This document shows, piece after piece, positions 16,646 through 25,759 of a DNA stretch of 64,000 bases. The position numbers and the translations under genes were made by a program. Source of the stretch: an uncultured Collinsella sp. (GTDB lineage: Bacteria > Actinomycetota > Coriobacteriia > Coriobacteriales > Coriobacteriaceae); NCBI GenBank assembly GCA_902494565.1, contig CABUTN010000003.1, positions 27,502 to 91,501 on the forward strand, written 5' to 3'. A model generated the notes under the pieces. That model was not told the origin of the DNA, made no database searches, and saw only the letters and a list, made by a program, of their open reading frames with translations. Each line of letters opens with the position of its first letter. Positions within the stretch are counted from its first letter, which is position 1.

Positions 16646-18130
16646 CTACAAGCAGACGCCGTCCTTCCAGATACTGATCTCGTGACAGCCACGGCGCTCG
16701 GCACTCGTGAGCTTACCGCTCGCCGTCTGTAGCACCAGCTGGTACAAATCGCGGGCGGCCTCGTCGAGCGTGCGCTCACCCGTGGCAATCACGCCGGCGT
16801 TAAAGTCCATCCAGTTGGCCTTGTGGTCGCACAGACGCTGATTGGTGAACACCTTGAGCGTAGGCGCCGGCGCGCCAAACGGCGTGCCGCGTCCAGTCGA
16901 GAACAGAATCACGTGGCAGCCAGCAGCCGTCAACGCCGTGGTGGATACCATGTCGTTGCCCGGGCCGCACAGCATGTTCAGGCCATGCTTGGTGACCTGA
17001 CCGGCATACGGCAGCACGTCGACGATGGGTGCAGAGCCACCCTTCTGCACGCAGCCGCAACTCTTGTCCTCGAGCGTGGTAATACCGCCGTCCTTGTTAC
17101 CGGGACTCGGGTTCTCGTAGACCACCTCGCCATGGCTAATAAAGTAGTCCTTAAAGCCATTGAGCATGTCGGAGGCAGCGTTAAAGACCTGCTCGTTCTC
17201 GCAACGGTCAAGCAGGATGCTCTCCGCGCCAAACATCTCGGGCACCTCGGTAAGCACCGACGTGCCGCCGCGGGCGACGACCATATCGCTCACGCGACCG
17301 ATCGTGGGGTTGGCGGTAATGCCCGAAAGGCCGTCAGAGCCGCCACACTTAAGACCAATGACCAGCTCGGAGGCCGGAATGGGCTCACGCTTTGCTTGCT
17401 TGGCCAGGTCAGCCAGCTCGGACAGAATCTTGTGCCCCTCGATCTGCTCGTCGGCGACGTCCTGGCAGGTGAGGAAGCGGACGCGCTCGTGGTCGAAGTC
17501 ACCGAGCTCGTCGAGCACCTGCTGATGCGTGCAGTTCTCGCAACCGAGCGACAGGAATAGCACGCCGGCCGCATTAGGATGACGCGAGAGCGCCACCAGC
17601 AGACGACGCGTCTGGGCATGGTCGGCGCCGGTCTGCGAGCAGCCAAAGGGATGCGGGAAGTAGTAAACACCCTCCAGCGAGCCATCGACCAGATCCTGGG
17701 CCTGCTCACACATGGCACGGGCGACTTCGTTGACACAGCCGACCGTGGGGATGATCCATAGCTCATTACGCGTCGCGGCACGACCGTCGGCGCGGCGGAA
17801 CCCCATAAAGGTCTCGGGCTCAACCGACTCAACGACCGGATGCGTGGGGTTGTAGGTGTACTCGACCTCGCCCGAAAGGTTGGTCTTCACATTGTGCGTG
17901 TGGAGCCACTGACCGGGCTGGACATCGCCCGTCACGTGTCCGATAGGAAGGCCGTACTTAATGACGTCCTCGCCGGCGGCAATCGAGCGCACAGCCATCT
18001 TGTGGCCTTGCGGAATATCCTCCGCGGCCACGACCTCGCCCACCCCGGGAACCGCGACGGCGGTGCCCTTGGCAAGCGGCGACAGCGCGACGATCACGTT
18101 GTCGGCCGGATTGATCTGGATAGTGTTCAT
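16646..18130 (-). CDS. uxaA: Altronate dehydratase
   Basis: Cytoplasmic enzyme of 494 residues that dehydrates D-altronate to 2-keto-3-deoxygluconate, the third step of galacturonate catabolism. An N-terminal SAF domain (about 10-90, with IPQGHKMAVR) is followed by the two-part catalytic region with conserved Cys/His motifs such as HPFGCSQTG, LGCENCTHQQ, GLKCGGSDG and CGPGNDMVSTTA. Length and motif order match UxaA. ATG 18130 follows AGGA. It is the last gene of uxaC-uxaB-uxaA and is followed by a terminator. D-galactarate dehydratase (GarD) is a related alternative, but the partner genes settle the call. Confidence 0.93.
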   Translation of the reverse strand: MNTIQINPADNVIVALSPLAKGTAVAVPGVGEVVAAEDIPQGHKMAVRSIAAGEDVIKYGLPIGHVTGDVQPGQWLHTHNVKTNLSGEVEYTYNPTHPVVESVEPETFMGFRRADGRAATRNELWIIPTVGCVNEVARAMCEQAQDLVDGSLEGVYYFPHPFGCSQTGADHAQTRRLLVALSRHPNAAGVLFLSLGCENCTHQQVLDELGDFDHERVRFLTCQDVADEQIEGHKILSELADLAKQAKREPIPASELVIGLKCGGSDGLSGITANPTIGRVSDMVVARGGTSVLTEVPEMFGAESILLDRCENEQVFNAASDMLNGFKDYFISHGEVVYENPSPGNKDGGITTLEDKSCGCVQKGGSAPIVDVLPYAGQVTKHGLNMLCGPGNDMVSTTALTAAGCHVILFSTGRGTPFGAPAPTLKVFTNQRLCDHKANWMDFNAGVIATGERTLDEAARDLYQLVLQTASGKLTSAERRGCHEISIWKDGVCL

Positions 18131-18211
18131 TGCAAATGGTCCTAACCCTACAGGTTGAGCAGAAGTCGAGACGCGGGCACGCCGTCCCGCGCCCGCGTCT
18201 GCGCCGGAAAT

Positions 18212-19726
18212 TTACGCCTGAGCGTTGGCGAAGGCCTGCTTGGCACCCTCGGTGCGCACGACGGCGAGCGCACTGACGACAAACTCCTCAAGACCGGCGA
18301 TCTGCGTAAGGTCCTCGCCCCACATCTGCTCGTTGGTGAGCACATCGTGCACCAGCTGGGCATCGTCGGTGCCGGCATGGGCGGCGTAGAAGTCGAGCAC
18401 GAAGGCGTCGTCCTGAGCGGTGTACTCGGTGCCGTCGGAGCGACGCAGGTGCAGGCCGTCGCCCTCGCGGGACACGAGCTCCTGCGTGTAGAAGGAGATG
18501 AGCGTAGCGAGGCTCGTCGCCAGACACTTGGGCAGGTTGCCGGTCTCGGCAACGTAGTCCTTGAGCGTGGGCAGGTCACGAGCGCGCCACTTAGCCGTGG
18601 AGTTGAGGCAGATGGAGAGCAGCGCATGATCAATAAACGGGTTGTCGAAGCGGTTTTCGACGGCGGCGGCAAAGGCCTTGCAGTCCTCGACATCCAAGTC
18701 GGCGGCAAGCGTCGGAATGACCTCGTCGTAGAGCATGGTGTTCATGAAGCCGCGAACGGTCTCGTCATGCATGCAGTCGCGCACGATATCAAAGCCGGCA
18801 ACCCAAGAGCCCGGAACAAAGGCGGTATGGGCACCGTTGAGGATGCGGACCTTGCGCTTTTTGTACGGGGTGACGTCGGGAGTCACAAAGACACCCGGAA
18901 GACCAGCCTTCACAAAGGGAAGCTTCTCGGCAAGCGACTCGTCGCCCTGGATGCCCCACATCTGGAAGGGCTCGCGCACGGCCAGGAAGGGATCCTCGTA
19001 GCCCAGACGCTCAGCCACCGCGGCGGCCTCGGATGCGTCGCGGATACGGCCCGGCACGATGGTGTCGACGAGCGTGGTGCAGACGGTGCAGTCGTTGGCC
19101 ATCCACTGCGCAAACTCGTCCTCCCAGCCCCAGTCGCTCACATACTGGTTCATGATGCGCAGCAACTCCTCGCCGTTGTGATCGATGAGCTCGCAGGCGA
19201 GGACGATGACGCCCGGCTTACCGGCAGCCCAGCGGGTGTGGAGCACCTGGGCAAGCTTGGCGGGGAAGCTCGCAGGTGGCATGTCGTCGGCCTTGCAGGA
19301 CGGGTCATAGGCGATACCGGCCTCGGTGGTGTTGGAGACGATGATCTCTAGGTCGTCGGAGACGGCGACCTCCATCATGGCGCGGTAGTCGTCCTCACGA
19401 TACGGGTTAAGGCAGCGGCTGCAGGCGCTGATCACGCGGGACTCGTCAACCGTGTTGCCGTTCTCCTTGCCGCGCACCAGCACGGTGTACAGGTCGTCCT
19501 GGGCATTGATACCGTCGGCAAAGCCAAAGGCACCGTTGATGGGCTGCACCATGACGACCTTGCCGTTCCAGCCGGTGGCCTCGTTGCCCATGTCAAAGAA
19601 ACGGTCGACGAAGGCGCGCAGGAAATTGCCCTCGCCAAACTGCAGAACCTTCTCGGGAGCATCCTTGGGCAGCAAATAGCCCTTGTAGCCGATCTTCTCG
19701 AGCGCATCGTAGCTGATGTTCTCCAT
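18212..19726 (-). CDS. uxaB: Tagaturonate reductase (mannitol dehydrogenase family)
   Basis: NAD-dependent reductase of 504 residues that converts D-tagaturonate to D-altronate. The N-terminal Rossmann region starts VLQFGEGNFLRAFVD (about residue 27). The C-terminal catalytic domain carries KKRKVRILNGAHTA, with the Lys, Asn and His of this polyol dehydrogenase family. ATG 19726 follows AAGGAG at 8 nt. It lies between uxaC and uxaA with short gaps, so the three probably form one operon driven from the double operator at 21301-21354. Fructuronate reductase (UxuB) is the nearest alternative; the uxaA neighbour favours the galacturonate branch. Confidence 0.92.
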   Translation of the reverse strand: MENISYDALEKIGYKGYLLPKDAPEKVLQFGEGNFLRAFVDRFFDMGNEATGWNGKVVMVQPINGAFGFADGINAQDDLYTVLVRGKENGNTVDESRVISACSRCLNPYREDDYRAMMEVAVSDDLEIIVSNTTEAGIAYDPSCKADDMPPASFPAKLAQVLHTRWAAGKPGVIVLACELIDHNGEELLRIMNQYVSDWGWEDEFAQWMANDCTVCTTLVDTIVPGRIRDASEAAAVAERLGYEDPFLAVREPFQMWGIQGDESLAEKLPFVKAGLPGVFVTPDVTPYKKRKVRILNGAHTAFVPGSWVAGFDIVRDCMHDETVRGFMNTMLYDEVIPTLAADLDVEDCKAFAAAVENRFDNPFIDHALLSICLNSTAKWRARDLPTLKDYVAETGNLPKCLATSLATLISFYTQELVSREGDGLHLRRSDGTEYTAQDDAFVLDFYAAHAGTDDAQLVHDVLTNEQMWGEDLTQIAGLEEFVVSALAVVRTEGAKQAFANAQA

Positions 19727-19820
19727 CTATGTGTCTCCTTAGATGTTTGTTAGCGTGCAAGCAAAACGGGGCTCCGCGTGTGGCAACGGCGCCCAGGGTT
19801 CGATGTGATTCGATGCGGGC

Positions 19821-21248
19821 TTAGGCCTCGTCGGTGTCCAGGTCAAAGCCAAAGTAGCGGACCGCATTGTTGTAGCTGATGTCGCGCACGATACTGCCCA
19901 GCAGCTCCATGTCGGCCGGGTACTTGCCCTGCTCGACCCACTCGCCGATCACGCTGCACAGCACGCGACGGAAGTACTCGTGGCGCGGATAGGACAGGAA
20001 AGAGCGGGAGTCGGTAAGCATGCCCACAAAGTTGCCCAGGACGCCCTCGTTAGCCAGAGCCGTGAGTTGCTCGCGCATGCCGACCTCGTTGTCGTTGAAC
20101 CACCAGGCGGAGCCGTTCTGGATCTTACCGGCGGTCGGAGCCTCCTGGAAGCAGCCCATGACGGTATCGATCATGGTGTTATCGATGGGGTTCAGGCTGT
20201 ACAGAATGGTCTTGGGCAGGCCGCAGGTCTCCTGAATGGAGTTGAGGAAATCGGCAAGCTGGTCGGACGGCGTGTAGTTGGAGATGCAATCGTAGCCGGT
20301 ATCGGGACCGAGCTTGGCAAACATGGCGCGGTTGTTGTCGCGCTTGCAGCCAAAGTGCAGCTGCATGGCCCAGCCCAGACGGACATACTCGCCGGCAACG
20401 AACTGCATAAAGGCAGTCTTGTACTTGAGGACCTCTTCCTCGGTAAGCGGCTCGGCAGCCAGACCCTTGGCAAAGATAGCCTCGATCTCGTCGGCGGTAG
20501 CCGGGACGTACATAACGTAGTCGAGTGCGTGGTCGGAGGCGCGGCAGCCCAGCTCGTGAGCAACGTCGTAGCGCTTGGAAATGGCAGCCTTCATGCCCTC
20601 AAAGTCGCTGACCTCGACGCCGGCAACCTCGGAAAGGTGCTTGCAGTAGTCGGCAAACTCCTGGCCGCGCTCGATGCGCAAAGCGGCATCGGGGCGCATG
20701 GCGGGAACGACCTGAACGTCAAAGCTGTCGTCGGCGGCAATCTTCTTGTGCCACTCAAAGCTGTCGGCGGGGTCGTCGGTAGTGCAGATCATGCGGACGT
20801 TGGACTGCTTGATCAGGTTGCGGCAGGTGAAACTGGCCTCGGCGAGCTTGGCGTTGGCAAGGTCCCAGACCTCCTGGGCAGTCTTGCCGTTGAGGACGCC
20901 CTCGTAGCCAAAGTAGCGCTTAAGCTCCAGGTGGCTCCACTCAAAGACGGGGTTGCCAACGCAGCGACCCAGGGTCTCGGCCCACTTTTGGAACTTCTCG
21001 CGAGCAGGGGCGTCGCCAGTGATAAAACGCTCGTCGACGCCGTTGGCACGCATCAGGCGCCACTTGTAGTGGTCGCCGCCCAGCCAAACCTCGGTGATGT
21101 TCTCGAAACGCTTGTCCTCCCAAATCTCCTTAGGAGAAATGTGGCAGTGATAGTCGACGATGGGCATGCCCTCGGCAAAGTTGTGGAACAGCTCCTCGCC
21201 GGTCTTGGTGCTCAGCAGGAAATCCTGATCGTCCATGAAGTTTTTCAT
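19821..21248 (-). CDS. uxaC: Glucuronate/galacturonate isomerase
   Basis: Cytoplasmic isomerase of 475 residues that opens the pathway by converting D-galacturonate to D-tagaturonate (and D-glucuronate to D-fructuronate). It belongs to the amidohydrolase-fold uronate isomerases; the metal-binding HxH is visible in VDYHCHISPKEIWED. Other family segments include HYKWRLMRANG and HEYFRRVLCSVIG. The ATG at 21248 follows AAAGGGG; a longer in-frame ATG at 21317 overlaps the operator and lacks a site. Two strong LacI-type palindromes lie 53-106 bp upstream. It is the first gene of the uxaCBA operon. Confidence 0.94.
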   Translation of the reverse strand: MKNFMDDQDFLLSTKTGEELFHNFAEGMPIVDYHCHISPKEIWEDKRFENITEVWLGGDHYKWRLMRANGVDERFITGDAPAREKFQKWAETLGRCVGNPVFEWSHLELKRYFGYEGVLNGKTAQEVWDLANAKLAEASFTCRNLIKQSNVRMICTTDDPADSFEWHKKIAADDSFDVQVVPAMRPDAALRIERGQEFADYCKHLSEVAGVEVSDFEGMKAAISKRYDVAHELGCRASDHALDYVMYVPATADEIEAIFAKGLAAEPLTEEEVLKYKTAFMQFVAGEYVRLGWAMQLHFGCKRDNNRAMFAKLGPDTGYDCISNYTPSDQLADFLNSIQETCGLPKTILYSLNPIDNTMIDTVMGCFQEAPTAGKIQNGSAWWFNDNEVGMREQLTALANEGVLGNFVGMLTDSRSFLSYPRHEYFRRVLCSVIGEWVEQGKYPADMELLGSIVRDISYNNAVRYFGFDLDTDEA

Positions 21249-21300
21249 CAAACAACCCCTTTGTTTGCGGAGCGGGCGCACAATACGCTCGTCATCCTCT

Positions 21301-21354
21301 AGGTGAACGTTCACCATACTAATCCATTACGACTCAAAAGGTGAACGTTCACCT
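21301..21354. promoter_or_regulatory. Two LacI-type operators upstream of uxaC
   Basis: AGGTGAACGTTCACCA (21301-21316) and the perfect palindrome AGGTGAACGTTCACCT (21339-21354) are centred 38 bp apart. A degenerate third site (GGGTGAACGGTAGG) follows near 21365. They precede the uxaCBA operon and fit the regulator encoded at 21709-22788. Confidence 0.85.
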
Positions 21355-21484
21355 AACAACCATGGGGTGAACGGTAGGTTTTGCCCGTTCAACGGTTGCC
21401 GGAGCTGTGACTTGCATGCATTGCGGACCGGTTGGCGTCCCCGAACACCGAACTTGAGCGCTTTTGCTCAGGTGGGTCATGTCC

Positions 21485-21683
21485 CGACGTACATTTTTGG
21501 GAGTATTCAGCATTGGAGCGCGCCGTGCGCCATCCTCAGCGTCCTATTTGGAACGCAGATAGCGCCCGATCGGCATAAAAAGTGCCCCCGATGGCAAATT
21601 ACGCCATCGGGGGCACTTAAAACAGTCGTTCTGCACCTCATTCAGGGCATGCCAATGCTGAATACTCCCAAAAATGCACGTCG
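21485..21683. repeat. 199-bp element with 32-bp terminal inverted repeats
   Basis: CATTTTTGGGAGTATTCAGC near the left end returns in inverted form near the right end; over 32 bp there is one difference. The interior includes the lacI terminator hairpin. No ORF of note lies inside. A related element occurs at 34612-34832. This resembles a miniature inverted-repeat element, but no target duplication was identified. Confidence 0.6.
21580..21618 (-). terminator. Terminator of the LacI-family gene
   Basis: A perfect 16-bp stem (AAGTGCCCCCGATGGC and its complement) with a 7-nt loop, flanked by A and T runs on both sides, so it may work in both directions. Confidence 0.85.
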
Positions 21684-21708
21684 CAAGAGGGGGTACCTGC
21701 TCAATCGG

Positions 21709-22788
21709 CTAAATACCCGCAAGTTCGCAGTAGCGGTCGACATTGCTGGCAAATACCATCTCGACGGCACCCTTCTGGACGGGCACCGTCGGGGTCCTTC
21801 CCCACAGCAGATAATCGCCCAGCGTCTTAGCGCCGCGATATGCCAGGCTCGTCGGGTCCTTATAGACAATATTGGTAAAGATACCGCGGCGCAAGGCCAG
21901 AGCACTTTCGGGAAACAGGTCGTTGCCGATCACCATGACCTGACCGGCCTTGCCGGTCGAGACGAGCGCGTCGGCAACCACTTCGGAACCAACGGCAAAA
22001 ACGCTACAGATAAGTTCGGGGGCGTCCGGCGCACTCAAGCGCTTTTCGAGCTCATGCTCGAGTTGTTTGACTTGCGCATGGGCACCTGCAAGATCCTCAA
22101 CCTGCCATGGAATATCACGTTCGCGCAGGTAATTGTGGAAGGCGCGGGCGGTTAGATAGTGCGAATCGGTATATGGGTCGCCTGTCAAAAGGAGCACGCG
22201 GGCGTCGGCCCCAGAAGCATGGACCAGGTTTGCCGCCTGCTCGGCCATAAGGCTGCCTGCCGTCGAATAATCGGCCAAGCTCGCACCCAAACGATTCAAA
22301 TGCGGACGGTCGCCGTCGACAAGCTCAATCGTCACGCCCGCCTCGGCGATCTGCCCCAAAAGCTCAGTCGCACGATCGTCGCCCGGCGCATAGGCGAGCA
22401 AGCCATCAATCTTCTCGCCCACCTGCAGACGCTCGTCGATTTGCTCGAGTGCATCAGCGTAGCCGCCCACGCCAAATTCAACGCGCTCAACCGTAATGCC
22501 CCGGTCGATGACCTCCTGTTCAAAGCGATTGCAGCCTTCCCACAGGTAACGGAAAAAGTACGCTCCCTCGCGCGATGCGCGGGGCAGGCAAAACACCAGA
22601 TTGATATCCTTGCGGCGCAGGCTTGAGGCACTTGTGTTGCGGTGATAGCCCATGGCCTCGGCCTTAGCGTTCACCTTGGCGCGCACGGATTCGCTCACGC
22701 CGGCCTTTCCCGTCAGAGCCTTGTGCACGGTATTGATGGAAACGCCAAGCTCGGCGGCTATGTCCTTCATGGTTACGCGAGCGCTCAT
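21709..22788 (-). CDS. LacI-family transcriptional regulator of the pectin/uronate regulon
   Basis: Regulator of 359 residues. The N-terminal helix-turn-helix and hinge helix are clear (VTMKDIAAELGVSINTVHKA, residues 5-24, then LTGKAGVSESVRAKV). A periplasmic-binding-protein-like effector domain follows (about 63-355). ATG 22788 follows CGGAG. The palindrome repeated upstream of uxaC, the transporter, GH105 and the DhuD-like gene (GTGAACGTTCAC core with a central CG) is typical of LacI-type operators. No copy of that site was found in front of this gene. It probably represses the locus until a pectin-derived sugar binds; the inducer is unknown. It is separated from uxaC by about 460 bp. Confidence 0.88.
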   Translation of the reverse strand: MSARVTMKDIAAELGVSINTVHKALTGKAGVSESVRAKVNAKAEAMGYHRNTSASSLRRKDINLVFCLPRASREGAYFFRYLWEGCNRFEQEVIDRGITVERVEFGVGGYADALEQIDERLQVGEKIDGLLAYAPGDDRATELLGQIAEAGVTIELVDGDRPHLNRLGASLADYSTAGSLMAEQAANLVHASGADARVLLLTGDPYTDSHYLTARAFHNYLRERDIPWQVEDLAGAHAQVKQLEHELEKRLSAPDAPELICSVFAVGSEVVADALVSTGKAGQVMVIGNDLFPESALALRRGIFTNIVYKDPTSLAYRGAKTLGDYLLWGRTPTVPVQKGAVEMVFASNVDRYCELAGI

Positions 22789-22885
22789 GCGGTTACTCCG
22801 TTATAGATAAGTTGCCAATTAATAGTCCAGTTAACGATACCCCAAAAATACTCTTCGACTCGCCGTGCTCTCCCTCAAATGCACA

Positions 22886-22919
22886 AAGCGCCCCGCGAAC
22901 GGATGCCCGCGGAGCGCTT
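22886..22919 (-). terminator. Hairpin after the Feo-associated small protein
   Basis: AAGCGC...CCGCG pairs with CGCGG...GCGCTT across a 9-nt loop. The U-tract on the minus strand is weak (UUUG). Confidence 0.6.
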
Positions 22920-22932
22920 GGATGTCCGGACC

Positions 22933-23133
22933 TTATTTGATACCGCGGCCCAAGTCTTCGGCGATTTTGTCCACGCCCTTAAGTGCGGCGCACGTCTTTT
23001 TGTTGGAGCAATGCCCGGTGCAAACGCCACCCTGAGCGCAGTCGGCGCAGGTGCCCTTGCGGTAGATGCGCACGCACACGGCGACAAACGCAATACCGAT
23101 AACAGCCAGTACAACAATATCGATAGGTGCCAT
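22933..23133 (-). CDS. FeoB-associated Cys-rich membrane protein
   Basis: Small protein of 66 residues: an N-terminal membrane helix (about 4-24), then a basic RIYRKG and a Cys-rich tail (CADCAQGGVCTGHCSNKKTC). This architecture matches the short proteins found beside feoB in many Firmicutes and Actinobacteria; their role is not established, although a metal-handling or FeoC-like role has been suggested. GAGGAGG precedes ATG 23133 by 6 nt. It follows feoB in the same direction but is separated from it by a terminator, so it may have its own transcript. Confidence 0.85.
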   Translation of the reverse strand: MAPIDIVVLAVIGIAFVAVCVRIYRKGTCADCAQGGVCTGHCSNKKTCAALKGVDKIAEDLGRGIK

Positions 23134-23250
23134 AACAAGCCTCCTCTAGTTAACCACCACTTACTTTACCCCATTCTCCACCTACCAAAAAGGGACAGGT
23201 TTATTTTGGTCGGTTTTATCTGCGGAAACGCCACATCTCCCCTACCAAAA

Positions 23251-23279
23251 AGCCCGAGTGTCACTGAGACACCCGGGCT
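23251..23279 (-). terminator. Terminator of feoB
   Basis: AGCCCG(A)GTGTC pairs with GACAC(C)CGGGCT over a 5-nt loop, with UUUUU following on the minus-strand transcript. Confidence 0.88.
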
Positions 23280-23308
23280 CGTGGAAAGGGGTTGATCCTT
23301 ATTCGGAC

Positions 23309-25636
23309 TTAGGCGGAAACTGCAGCGGAAGCAGTGTTGGTCTCGTCCTCGTCGGTCCAAGCGTGCTTGGGCATAGGACGGAAAATCTGGAAGAGCATCG
23401 CGACCAGCAGCACGATAGCCACAACCGTCCAGAAGCCAAACTGCCCAAGGACAAGCAGGTTATAGAACTGGTTGATGAACAGGCCGATCACCCAAGCGAA
23501 GGCGCACTCGTAGCCGAGGGCAATCGCGGTCCACTTGCCGGAATCCATCTGGTTGCGGATGGTACCCATAGCGGCAAAGCACGGAGCGCACAGCAGGTTG
23601 AAAGCGCCAAAGGCAACGCAAGCGCCCATGGTCGGGAACATGCCGGCGAACGCGGTCCACAGGCTCGGATCGGTCTCGGCGGCATCGGCAACGGACAGCA
23701 GCGAGCCGGCGGTGGCGACGACGTTCTCCTTGGCGACGAGGCCAGAGACGGTCAGTGCGGTTGCCTGCCAGGTGCTAAAGCCGAGCGGGGCGAAGATCCA
23801 AGCGACCAGGTTGCCCAGCATGGCGAGCACGGAGTAGTCCATGAACTCCTCGGGGATGCCCTCCATAGCAGGCAGGAAGCCAAACGTGCCGTTGTAGCTA
23901 CCAAAGTTGGAGAGGAACCACACCACGACAGTGGACGCGAAGATGACCGTGCCGGCCTTCTTGATAAAGGCCCAGCAGCGCTCCCAAACGTGCAGTGCCC
24001 AAGAGCGGATCGCCGGGAAGTGGTAGGCGGGAAGCTCCATAACGAACGGCGTCGGGCGACCGGCGAAAAGCTTGGTCTTCTTGAGCATGAGGCCCGAAGC
24101 GATGACGGCAAAGACGCCCAGGAAGTAGAAGAGCGGGCTAATCCACGCCGCGGTGGTGGAAGAGTCGCCGATGATGGAACCCATGAGCAGGGCGATGATC
24201 GGCAGCTTAGCGCCGCAGGGGATGAACGTGGTAGTCATGACCGTCATGCGGCGGTCCTTCTCGTTCTCGATGGTCTTGGTGGCCATGACGCCGGGGACGC
24301 CGCAGCCCGAAGACACGAGCATAGGAATGAAGGACTTACCGGACAGGCCAAAGCGGCGGAACACGCGGTCCATGATGAAGGCGACGCGGGCCATATAGCC
24401 GCAGTCTTCCAGGAAGGACAGCATAACGAACAGCAGGAACATCTGCGGCACAAAGCCGAAGATGGCGCCCAGGCCGCCAACGATACCGTCGCAGACCAGC
24501 GAATCGACCAGGCCGCCGTCCTCGGTGCCACCCGCCACGAGGGCATCGTGCACCATGGTGGTGATACCCGGGACATAGGGGCCGTACTGTGCCGGGTCGA
24601 CCGAGTCGGCGTCGTCACCCGCGGCCTCGACAGCCGCGTCGTAAGCGTCGCGGCCCTGACCGAGCACATACCAACCGTCGGTGCCAAAGAGCTGGTCGTT
24701 GGTGAAGTCGGTCACCGTGCCGCCCAGGGTGGAAACGGCGATGTAGTACACGCAGAACATGATGACCACAAAGATCGGCAAGCCCAGGATACGGTTGGTA
24801 ACCACACGGTCGATCTTCTCGGAGGTGCTCATCTTGGCCGGGGCCTTGGTGAGGCACTCATCGATGATGTGCGCGATGACGCCATAGCGCTCACCGGTGA
24901 TGATGGACTCGGCGTCGTCGTCGCAGTCCTGCTCGCACTGGGCGACCAGCTCCTCCACGCGAGTGGCCTTCTCCTTGGTGAGGTTGATGAGCTTGCAAGC
25001 GTCCGCATCACGCTCAAACAGCTTGACGGCGTAATAGCGACGCTTGTTGGCGGGAACGCTCGCCGGCAGGTTGTTCTCGATGTGGTCCAGAACGTCCTCG
25101 ATGGAGGAATCGAACTTGTGCTCCGGCACCTGGCCCTTGGAAGCAGCAGACTTCTTAACCTGCTCGAACAGCTCCTTGATGCCCTTGTTCTTAAGAGCGG
25201 AGATCATCATAACCGGGCAGCCGAGCTTCTTGGAGAGCTTGTCCGCGTCGATCTTATCGCCGTTCTTCTCGACCAGGTCGGCCATGTTGAGGGCAACGAC
25301 CACGGGCAGGCCGGTCTCGATAACCTGAAGCGCCAGGTACAGGTTACGCTCGAGGTTGGTGGCATCGACGACTTGGACGACAACATCGGGCTCGCCGCTC
25401 ATGAGGTAATCGCGCGAGCATTGCTCCTCGGGGCTGTAGGGGGAAAGCGAGTAGATGCCAGGGAGGTCCGTGATGGTAACGTTCTTGTCGCTTAGGAGCT
25501 TGGCCTCCTTTTTCTCAACCGTGACGCCGGGCCAGTTGCCAACGTAGCCGTTGGCGCCGGTGATCAGGTTGAAAAGCGTGGTCTTGCCGCAGTTGGGGTT
25601 ACCCGCCAGCGCGACATGGATCTGAGAATCCGCCAT
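23309..25636 (-). CDS. feoB: Ferrous iron transport protein B
   Basis: Polytopic GTPase-permease of 775 residues that imports Fe(II). The N-terminal G domain has GNPNCGKT (12-19), the GNWPGVTVEKKEA switch, DLPGIYS and the NMAD base-recognition motif. Gate segments with conserved Cys follow in the membrane part (SSGCGVPGVMAT and PCGAKLPII), then a C-terminal hydrophobic end. Length is typical. AAGGA precedes ATG 25636. It is third in the run feoA, feoA, feoB. The gap before it carries a DtxR-like box, suggesting iron-dependent repression. Confidence 0.96.
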   Translation of the reverse strand: MADSQIHVALAGNPNCGKTTLFNLITGANGYVGNWPGVTVEKKEAKLLSDKNVTITDLPGIYSLSPYSPEEQCSRDYLMSGEPDVVVQVVDATNLERNLYLALQVIETGLPVVVALNMADLVEKNGDKIDADKLSKKLGCPVMMISALKNKGIKELFEQVKKSAASKGQVPEHKFDSSIEDVLDHIENNLPASVPANKRRYYAVKLFERDADACKLINLTKEKATRVEELVAQCEQDCDDDAESIITGERYGVIAHIIDECLTKAPAKMSTSEKIDRVVTNRILGLPIFVVIMFCVYYIAVSTLGGTVTDFTNDQLFGTDGWYVLGQGRDAYDAAVEAAGDDADSVDPAQYGPYVPGITTMVHDALVAGGTEDGGLVDSLVCDGIVGGLGAIFGFVPQMFLLFVMLSFLEDCGYMARVAFIMDRVFRRFGLSGKSFIPMLVSSGCGVPGVMATKTIENEKDRRMTVMTTTFIPCGAKLPIIALLMGSIIGDSSTTAAWISPLFYFLGVFAVIASGLMLKKTKLFAGRPTPFVMELPAYHFPAIRSWALHVWERCWAFIKKAGTVIFASTVVVWFLSNFGSYNGTFGFLPAMEGIPEEFMDYSVLAMLGNLVAWIFAPLGFSTWQATALTVSGLVAKENVVATAGSLLSVADAAETDPSLWTAFAGMFPTMGACVAFGAFNLLCAPCFAAMGTIRNQMDSGKWTAIALGYECAFAWVIGLFINQFYNLLVLGQFGFWTVVAIVLLVAMLFQIFRPMPKHAWTDEDETNTASAAVSA

Positions 25637-25711
25637 TCAATCCTTCTTCCTTGTGTGCCTGCGCTGCTTTCTCCGCGCAGGCTGGATAATGTGCTTCAAA
25701 GATGCTGCATT

Positions 25712-25731
25712 AAGTTAGAAAAACCTAACTT
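25712..25731. promoter_or_regulatory. DtxR/IdeR-like inverted repeat before feoB
   Basis: AAGTTAG and CTAACTT flank a 6-nt centre, resembling the TTAGG...CCTAA half-sites of DtxR-family metal repressors. It lies about 76 bp upstream of the feoB start. Confidence 0.55.
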
Positions 25732-25759
25732 TATCTGCAGAAATATGCGCCGCGAGTCC

